Shown piece after piece: positions 1-5,142 of a stretch of DNA of 6,377 nucleotides. This DNA is from an uncultured Selenomonadales bacterium (GTDB lineage: Bacteria > Bacillota > Negativicutes > Selenomonadales > Selenomonadaceae). A model generated the notes under the pieces. The model saw only the letters and a list, made by a program, of their open reading frames with translations. It did not search any database and was not told the DNA's origin. Numbering within the stretch: the first letter of the stretch is position 1; each line of letters starts with the position of its first letter. The position numbers and the translations under genes were made by a program. The stretch covers positions 1 to 6,377 of the forward strand of contig CAMVIO010000123.1 in the NCBI GenBank assembly GCA_947167555.1, in the 5' to 3' direction.

Positions 1-1
1 G

Positions 2-1024
2 AAAAACCTTTCCGGCGTCGTCGGCGGCAACGCGGTCGGCACGGGCGGAAATATCACGCGGCTCGCGGCGCTGACGGCGGGGATTCCCGATTCCGTCCCC
101 GCATGGACCGTCGATATGCAATGCGCTTCGGCAGCGGCGGCTCTTGCGTCGGCGTATCACATGATTGCCTGCGGCGAAGGCGACGTCTATCTGGCTGGAG
201 GGATGGAAAGCTCTTCCCTCCAGCCGCTTCGCGTCTACGACAAAAAAGACGCGCGGTACACGAAAACGCCGGAAGGCGACGGCGCCTACACGACGGCGCA
301 GTTCGCTCCCGGCGATCTCGATCCGCAGACGATGCTGCGCGGCGCAGAGCGCGTGGCAAAGAACGATAATATTTCCAAAGCGGAACTCGACGCGTGGGCA
401 ATCGAGAGCCATAAGCGCGCGGCGGCCGCGCGGGAAAGCGGCGCGCTGAAGGCCTCCATCGTTCCCGTTGCGGACGTTTTGGAGGATGACGGGATCCGTC
501 CGCGCATGAACCAAAAATTGCTCGACCGTTTGCCTCGGCTGTTCGGGCCCGAAAGTGCAACGACGGCTGGAACCTCCTGCCTTATCAACGACGGCGCTGC
601 TTTCGCGTTGCTGACCAGCGGACGTTGGCTGACCGCGCATCCCGAAGTCCGTCCCGTTGCCCGTATCGTCGCAGCGCAGGCGATGGGCGGCGCGCCCGAC
701 GAAAGCCCTCGGGGCGCCATGCGGACGGCGGAGACGTTGCTCGCGCGTTGCAAACTTTCTTTCACTGATTTGGCGGCAATCGAGTTCAACGAAGCATTCG
801 CGGTCATCGATGTGTTGTTCGAACGAAAATATCCCGACCTCGTTCCCCGATACAATGTCTTCGGCGGCGCGTTGGCATACGGTCATCCCTACGGCGCGTC
901 CGGCGCGATCCTGCTCGTCCATCTTCTCGCGGCGCTGCGCGCTGCGGGCGGCGGCTTCGGGCTCCTCTCCATCGCGGGCGCGGGCGGCATGGGCGAAGCA
1001 CTGCTTCTGGAGATGACGCCATGA
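2..1024 (+). CDS. Thiolase family protein, VraB-like (5' end outside window)
   Basis: Thiolases use a reactive cysteine to make or break a carbon-carbon bond between acyl-CoA and acetyl-CoA in the cytoplasm. The reading frame is open from base 2, giving 340 visible residues; about 48 residues are missing, judged from where the active-site Cys falls in a ~390-residue thiolase. Visible landmarks are GNAVGTGGNI near the start, the nucleophile region DMQCAS (Cys codon 122-124), AGGMESSS, NEAFA (788-802), and GGALAYGHPYGASGA with the catalytic His codon at 884-886. The C-terminal motif, normally CIGGG, reads AGAGG, so the second catalytic Cys is Ala (codon 974-976). The GHPYGASGA block and overall pattern recall staphylococcal VraB, from memory rather than a search. 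The stop codon overlaps the start of the next gene by 4 bases, so the two are co-translated. Family assignment is firm; substrate and direction of reaction are unknown. Confidence 0.93.
   Translation, partial: KNLSGVVGGNAVGTGGNITRLAALTAGIPDSVPAWTVDMQCASAAAALASAYHMIACGEGDVYLAGGMESSSLQPLRVYDKKDARYTKTPEGDGAYTTAQFAPGDLDPQTMLRGAERVAKNDNISKAELDAWAIESHKRAAAARESGALKASIVPVADVLEDDGIRPRMNQKLLDRLPRLFGPESATTAGTSCLINDGAAFALLTSGRWLTAHPEVRPVARIVAAQAMGGAPDESPRGAMRTAETLLARCKLSFTDLAAIEFNEAFAVIDVLFERKYPDLVPRYNVFGGALAYGHPYGASGAILLVHLLAALRAAGGGFGLLSIAGAGGMGEALLLEMTP
1009..1012 (+). promoter_or_regulatory. Ribosome binding site for the acyl-CoA ligase gene
   Basis: GGAG lies inside the last codons of the thiolase, 8 bases before the ATG at 1021. 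Together with the ATGA overlap (1021-1024) it supports this start and coupled translation. Confidence 0.7.
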
Positions 1025-2340
1025 AAAACTTTTACGAACTGCTCGCTGAAAAAGCGCGGCTCCGTCCCGCCCATCCCTGCATTGTCGAGGACGAGAACGT
1101 GCTTTCCTACGATGAGCTTTTGCGCTGTGCGGACAAGCTGGCGGAAAAGCTTCCGGCGAAAACGGGCGACGCCGTGCTGGTTCTCGCCGACACGTTCACG
1201 CGACAGGCGGCGGCGTTTTTCGCCGCACAGAAAAAAGGGGCGCGACCGATCCTTTTGCATCACGGACTCGCGCCGGAGGAAGAGACGGCGATTTTCAAAG
1301 AGCGCGGTTTGCAGGGATTCTGGCGTCTCACGGCAGAAGGCGAAAGCTACGAAGCGCAGGACGCGCCGCAGAGTTTTGTCGATGATAACGACTGCCTCGG
1401 CGTGCTGACCTCCGGCTCCACGGGCACGCCGAAGGTCATGTACCGCACCTATCAAAGCTGGGCGGGATTTTTCCCGGTGCAGAACGAAACTTTCGGCGTC
1501 GACGAAAACGCGCGGATATTCCTGCACGGTTCCCTTTCCTTCACGGGCAACATGAACGCCTTTCTTTCCGTAATCTTCGCAGGAGGCACAACGATCACCA
1601 GCGCGCGACTGCGCGTCCGTTCATGGGCGTCGCTGATGAGAGAATGCCGCGCGAATGTCCTTTATCTCGTCCCGGCGAAGCTGCGGCTCCTGGCGTCGGA
1701 AAAAGAACCGTTCCCGGACGTCCTCTCTCTTTTCACCGGCTCCCAGACCGTCAGCGAAAAACTGCTGACGCGGCTCACGAAGCTCCTGCCGAATGCCCGT
1801 ATCACGCTCTATTACGGCGCCAGCGAATTGAACTACATCACCTATACGGTGCTGGACGCGGACGTGCCGCGCAATCCGGAAAATCTCGGCAAACCGTTTC
1901 CCGGCGTGGGGCTGTCAGTGCGAGACGGCAAAATCTATGTGGACACCGCCTATCATGTCAGCGGCATCGAAATCCCGTTCACCGTCGGCGACGCGGGATA
2001 TCTGAATGACGCGGGGGAGCTGATCTTCGAGGGACGCGGCGACGCCTATATCAATAAAGGCGGCTTCAAGATCAGCGCGGCACGGATCGAGAATCTCTTA
2101 CGCGAGCTTCCGGGTATTGCCGCCGCCGTCGTGCTTCCCTTCGCCGACGAAGCGCGCGGCGAAGAACTGGCCGCTTTTCTCGTCCGTGAGGAAACTGCCG
2201 ACGAGGCAGAAATCCGCCGCGCGCTGCCGAAAATATTGAAACCCGTGGAAATGCCGCGCCGTATTGTCTTCCTGGAGGAAATCCCGCTGAACGACAGAGG
2301 GAAGCCGGACAAGAAACGGCTTTGGGAATCAGTGTACTGA
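1021..2340 (+). CDS. AMP-dependent acyl-CoA ligase (ANL superfamily), VraA-like
   Basis: Predicted to activate a carboxylic acid with ATP, via an acyl-AMP, and load it onto CoA or another thiol. At 439 residues it is shorter than the usual 500-560, with a compact N-terminal domain, similar to staphylococcal VraA. Core motifs are intact: the phosphate-binding loop TSGSTGTPK (residues 130-138), the YYGASE adenine/Mg motif (264-269), the ribose-binding Asp in VGDAG (Asp324), the hinge region GRGD (338-341), GGFKIS (347-352), and the C-terminal catalytic Lys in DRGKPD (Lys428). It should therefore be active. No signal peptide or membrane segment is seen. It overlaps the thiolase stop by 4 bases and ends just before a strong terminator, so it is the last gene of its operon. 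The pairing suggests that ligase product feeds the thiolase, or that both serve one acyl-CoA pathway. Fatty or short-chain acid is the likely substrate class, but this cannot be read from the sequence. An O-succinylbenzoate ligase role is less likely next to a thiolase. Confidence 0.93.
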   Translation: MKNFYELLAEKARLRPAHPCIVEDENVLSYDELLRCADKLAEKLPAKTGDAVLVLADTFTRQAAAFFAAQKKGARPILLHHGLAPEEETAIFKERGLQGFWRLTAEGESYEAQDAPQSFVDDNDCLGVLTSGSTGTPKVMYRTYQSWAGFFPVQNETFGVDENARIFLHGSLSFTGNMNAFLSVIFAGGTTITSARLRVRSWASLMRECRANVLYLVPAKLRLLASEKEPFPDVLSLFTGSQTVSEKLLTRLTKLLPNARITLYYGASELNYITYTVLDADVPRNPENLGKPFPGVGLSVRDGKIYVDTAYHVSGIEIPFTVGDAGYLNDAGELIFEGRGDAYINKGGFKISAARIENLLRELPGIAAAVVLPFADEARGEELAAFLVREETADEAEIRRALPKILKPVEMPRRIVFLEEIPLNDRGKPDKKRLWESVY

Positions 2341-2341
2341 C

Positions 2342-2391
2342 AAACAAAAAAGCAACGGAATCGCAGGAATGATTCCGTTGCTTTTTTGTTT
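2342..2391. terminator. Bidirectional Rho-independent terminator
   Basis: A perfect 21-bp inverted repeat (2342-2362 with 2371-2391) surrounds an 8-base loop (2363-2370). The GC-containing core of the stem is AGCAACGGAATC. The outer stem has six A on the left (2346-2351) and six T on the right (2382-2387), so a hairpin followed by a U-run forms on either strand. It sits between two convergent genes, 1 base after the ligase stop codon and 5 bases from the stop of the FtsA-like gene, and would insulate both. Confidence 0.92.
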
Positions 2392-2396
2392 CGTTT

Positions 2397-4940
2397 TTAT
2401 TTCTGTGTCGCGGCCTTTTCCTTCTCGACCAACGCGAGGTAGTCGGCGAGCAGACCGTCCTTGCCGCCGGTTTCCTCGGGCTGTGGCTGCTCCGGGGCTG
2501 CCGGTGTCTCTTCCGGTTCCGGTTCGTCGGGCGCGGGAGCCGGCTCCGACGATGGGGCTGCTGCTACTTTTTTCGCCGCTACGCCGTCGGACAGATGGAT
2601 GTCGATATCGATGTGATCGCCGTTCATCAGCGGATCGGTGAAATGGGCGGGCTTGTCGTTGACCTTGATCTCAACGACCATGCCGCTGTTCGCAGCCGGC
2701 GGTTCGAACCCCACGGCTGCCAAAGCAGTGCTGACCAGCGTCGCTGTCCGCTCGGATATCTCATAGTTGACGCTGCATCCCTCGATGACGAGAGTGTTGG
2801 CAGAAGCGGGACGTCCGTTCATCTCCAGCGACACGCGCGCCGACGGAATGACTTTTTCCACACCGTTGAAATAAATGATGAGGCTCGTGTCGCTTTCGGA
2901 CAGCCCGAGCACTTCGCCGAGTTTCGGATCCTCGGGCAGGATGTACTCGATGCGGTCGCCCTCGTACACCGACGCCGAAAGCGTCGTGGGCTGGTCGTTC
3001 AGCAGGATTTCCGGGATGCAGGTGAACTGCGTCTCCGTCCCGTTCAGCTTGTACTTGATCTTCTTGCCTGTCGGCGGATATCCCATCATCTTCAGGGCCT
3101 CGCCGACGCTGCGCGTCTCCTTGCTTTCAACGACGTCGCCGTCCACCAGCAGGCGGTTTTCATCGGCCAGCTCGCCGTTGACGAGGAAAGCCGGCGGAAG
3201 CGTTTTCTTGTTTCCGTTGATGTAAAGCGTATACGTTTCCGGCGCGTCGGCGACGTCGGCAACCGTCAGCGTCGGGGGATCCCCTTCCTCTCCGGGCAGG
3301 ATCTCGATATGTGCGCCGCCGGGAATCGGGGTTTCGAGGTCGGCGGACTGCCCGTCCAAGGTAACCGCCGCCGCTTTTCCCACCGTACCGGGGAAGAATT
3401 TTTCCTCTCCGTCCACTGTGATCGTGATGCCGACGCCCTGTTTCCCTGTCGCCGATTTGAGCTGGACGCCCGCCGCCAGGAGCGCGTCAGAAACTGTCAG
3501 CTCCCGGAAATTAAACAGGCGATGTTCCTCGCCCGAGACATAAACGGTCACGAAATGGAGCGTATTCAAGGAAGCGATCTTCAATATGCCCAGCGGCGTC
3601 ACAGCGTCGGGCTTCATCAGCTCCGGCGGAAGTTCGGAGACGCCGTCCACGGCATTCGGATGGCGCACGGCAACACGTTCTTGCGGCAGCGCCAATTTTT
3701 CCGATACGCATTCGGCGAGATGCGGCGTCAATGCGCCGCCGCCCACCAGCAGCACCGCCTGCGGCTCGTCGCCGTTCAGCTCCATGATCTGATGCGCGAT
3801 GGCGTCAGCGAGTTTCTGTACCGCAGGAAGGAGAGCCTTCAGCACTTCATCGGCGGCCATATGGTATTCCATGCCGAGAATGTCGGTGAACCCGACTTCT
3901 TTCCCTTCGGCGGCCTCGCGCTTGATGCGCTCGGCGACATTGAAATCGAGCAGGAAATGCTGGCTCAGGGCTTCGGTGATCTCGTCGCCCGCCTGCGGTA
4001 CCATGCCGTATGCGATGACGCTGCCGTTCTTCGTGATCGCCACGTCGGAGGTGCCCGCGCCGATATCGACGAGCACGAGGTTCAGATGGCGCATGGTCGG
4101 CGGAATCAGTACGTTGATCGCGGCAATCGGCTCCAAGGTGATTGCCTGCAGCCGCAGGCCCGTCGCGGAAAGGGCCGAGTCCATCGAGTCGATGACCTGA
4201 CGCGGCAGGAACGTCGCGATGACCGAGGCCGTCGCCTGACGTCCGCGCTGACCGATCAGGGATTTTAACTGATTTCCGTCCAATGTGTATTTGATGGTGC
4301 TGTAGCCAACGCAATAGTAATGCGTCGGATCGTCGACCTCGGAGGATTCCGCGAGCTTTATCTGCGCCGTCTGCACGCCCGAGAAATCGAGACGGCTCTG
4401 ATCTTCGGCGGTGATGACGCCGGAAAAATTCATTTCCGCTTCGGCAGTCATCGTGTAAAGCGCGCGCCCCGCAGCGGCAACGGCTACGCTTTTCAGCGGG
4501 CCGGTCGTTTTCTCCAGCGCGCCCTTGACCTCGTCGATGATCGCGGCGACCTGCGGCACGTCGTGAATCTGCCCGTCGAGCATGGCGCGGGTCTTGTGCT
4601 CCCTGCGCGTCGTATCGAGAATCTTCAGCGTGCCGTCCGGCTCCTGCTCGGCGACAATGCCGATAACGCTCCGGGTGCCGATATCAAGCGCGAAAAGATG
4701 CTTCTTTTTCTCCGCGGTTTTCTTGGAAGTTTTCGCGGTCTCGGCGGCCTTCTTCGCCGAAGGTTTGCGCGTCGAGCCTTTCTTCGGGCCGCGTTTTTTC
4801 GGCGCGGGCTCTGCGGGCGGCTCCGGCTCCGCGAAATCGAGAGACGTGGCGTTTTCCTCGGCCATCGCCGCTGCCTGCGCGGCGTCGTTCTTTTTCGTGC
4901 GGCGCGTCCGCTTCGGCGCCTCGGTATTTTCGATTGCCAT
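2397..4940 (-). CDS. FtsA-like actin-fold ATPase with C-terminal tandem repeat array
   Basis: An 847-residue protein, about twice the length of FtsA. Residues 1-80 are a Lys/Arg/Ala/Pro-rich basic tail. An FtsA/actin-type ATPase follows (about 82-462) with phosphate-1 LFALDIGTRS (82-91), phosphate-2 DIGAGTSD (292-299) and adenosine motif LLVGGGALT (397-405). The segment after phosphate-1 (about 150-250) resembles the FtsA-specific 1C subdomain rather than MreB or DnaK. Residues 501-786 hold about 4.5 repeats built around Asn-Gly/Asp-Gly turns. An acidic Pro/Glu tail (787-827) and a short predicted helix (828-845) end the protein. No transmembrane segment is seen, and the usual FtsA membrane helix does not directly follow the ATPase. 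FtsA anchors FtsZ at the membrane; whether this relative does so is unknown. The ATG at 4940 is preferred because GAAGGG lies 9 bases upstream; the ATG at 4949 abuts that site. The gene is convergent with the ligase and divergent from the FakA-like gene. Cell-division FtsA itself or a PilM-type protein are alternatives, both poorer fits because of the long repeat region. Confidence 0.9.
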   Translation of the reverse strand: MAIENTEAPKRTRRTKKNDAAQAAAMAEENATSLDFAEPEPPAEPAPKKRGPKKGSTRKPSAKKAAETAKTSKKTAEKKKHLFALDIGTRSVIGIVAEQEPDGTLKILDTTRREHKTRAMLDGQIHDVPQVAAIIDEVKGALEKTTGPLKSVAVAAAGRALYTMTAEAEMNFSGVITAEDQSRLDFSGVQTAQIKLAESSEVDDPTHYYCVGYSTIKYTLDGNQLKSLIGQRGRQATASVIATFLPRQVIDSMDSALSATGLRLQAITLEPIAAINVLIPPTMRHLNLVLVDIGAGTSDVAITKNGSVIAYGMVPQAGDEITEALSQHFLLDFNVAERIKREAAEGKEVGFTDILGMEYHMAADEVLKALLPAVQKLADAIAHQIMELNGDEPQAVLLVGGGALTPHLAECVSEKLALPQERVAVRHPNAVDGVSELPPELMKPDAVTPLGILKIASLNTLHFVTVYVSGEEHRLFNFRELTVSDALLAAGVQLKSATGKQGVGITITVDGEEKFFPGTVGKAAAVTLDGQSADLETPIPGGAHIEILPGEEGDPPTLTVADVADAPETYTLYINGNKKTLPPAFLVNGELADENRLLVDGDVVESKETRSVGEALKMMGYPPTGKKIKYKLNGTETQFTCIPEILLNDQPTTLSASVYEGDRIEYILPEDPKLGEVLGLSESDTSLIIYFNGVEKVIPSARVSLEMNGRPASANTLVIEGCSVNYEISERTATLVSTALAAVGFEPPAANSGMVVEIKVNDKPAHFTDPLMNGDHIDIDIHLSDGVAAKKVAAAPSSEPAPAPDEPEPEETPAAPEQPQPEETGGKDGLLADYLALVEKEKAATQK
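2583..3440 (-). repeat. Tandem protein repeats in the FtsA-like protein (about 4.5 units)
   Basis: Found by eye. Unit boundaries on the minus strand are about 3440-3240, 3239-3066, 3065-2892, 2891-2685 and a half unit 2684-2583, giving 67, 58, 58, 69 and 34 residues. Each full unit starts with a beta-like strand and a turn (TVDGEEKFFP, YINGNKKTLP, KLNGTETQFT, YFNGVEKVIP, and in the last KVNDKPAHFT). A second turn follows (LDGQSA, VNGELA, LNDQPT, MNGRPA), then a GD-type turn (PGGAHIEI, VDGDVVES, YEGDRIEY, IEGCSVNY, MNGDHIDI). Some units end in a helix such as SVGEALKMMGY or LVSTALAAVGF. Units are strongly diverged, so this is an old protein-level duplication, not a DNA repeat. Small ubiquitin-like or other all-beta domains are possible, but the fold is not identified. 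Confidence 0.65.
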
Positions 4941-4949
4941 TGTATCCAT

Positions 4950-4955
4950 CCCTTC
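4950..4955 (-). promoter_or_regulatory. Ribosome binding site deciding the start of the FtsA-like gene
   Basis: On the minus strand GAAGGG ends directly against the ATG at 4949 (no spacer) but is 9 bases from the in-frame ATG at 4940. Normal spacing favours the second ATG, giving 847 rather than 850 residues. Confidence 0.55.
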
Positions 4956-4995
4956 AAAAAACCTTCGGACTGTCGAGAATTTTCATGTGCCATCA

Positions 4996-5024
4996 ATAAT
5001 ATATGTATTCGCCGGAAATTGCAA
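4996..5024 (-). promoter_or_regulatory. Sigma-A-type promoter for the FtsA-like gene
   Basis: On the minus strand, TTGCAA (5024-5019, 4 of 6 consensus bases for -35) is followed after exactly 17 bases by TATTAT (5001-4996, 5 of 6 for -10). Transcription would start near 4989, giving a leader of about 48 bases to the ATG at 4940. The position and AT-rich setting fit. Prediction by eye only. Confidence 0.6.
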
Positions 5025-5125
5025 GTTTCCTCTTTTTATGCACAATTTTTCCGACGTAACAAATTTTTGCAGGATTTTTCTCTTCACGTCGCGAATATAA
5101 CATTAATATTACATAATTTCATTTG
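5025..5125. other. AT-rich divergent intergenic control region
   Basis: This part of the ~200-base gap between the divergent genes is far more AT-rich than the surrounding genes. It has four T-runs (5033-5037, 5046-5050, 5064-5068, 5075-5079), a separated inverted pair CGACGT (5052-5057) and ACGTCG (5086-5091), and an 8-base palindrome TAATATTA (5104-5111). The forward promoter must lie here or upstream. Candidate -10 boxes are TATAAC (5096-5101) and CATAAT near 5112-5117, but neither has a convincing -35 at the right distance. Confidence 0.45.
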
Positions 5126-5131
5126 AAGGAG
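5126..5131 (+). promoter_or_regulatory. Ribosome binding site for the FakA-like gene
   Basis: AAGGAG is a strong match, but its spacer of 11 bases to the ATG at 5143 is on the long side. No other in-frame start lies closer. A three-codon out-of-frame ORF (5135-5146) begins 3 bases after this site and its TGA overlaps the gene's ATG. Confidence 0.65.
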
Positions 5132-5142
5132 TTGATGGACGC

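Noticed and set aside
286..855. 189-codon minus-strand frame and other frames over the thiolase
   Set aside because: The plus-strand frame carries the thiolase active-site motifs continuously from base 2; the others are shadows.
2595..4268. 557-codon open frame on the plus strand
   Set aside because: It lies wholly antisense to the FtsA-like gene, has Arg/His-rich low-sense composition and no recognisable motif; it is a by-product of GC-rich codon use.
5025..5125. Riboswitch or small RNA in the divergent intergenic region
   Set aside because: No extended pairing, terminator-like hairpin or known riboswitch core was seen; the region looks like ordinary AT-rich promoter DNA.
4320..5126. 268-codon plus-strand frame running into the intergenic region
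   Set aside because: Most of it is antisense to the basic N-terminal tail and ATPase core of the FtsA-like gene, and its end runs through AT-rich promoter DNA; no motif or start signal was found.
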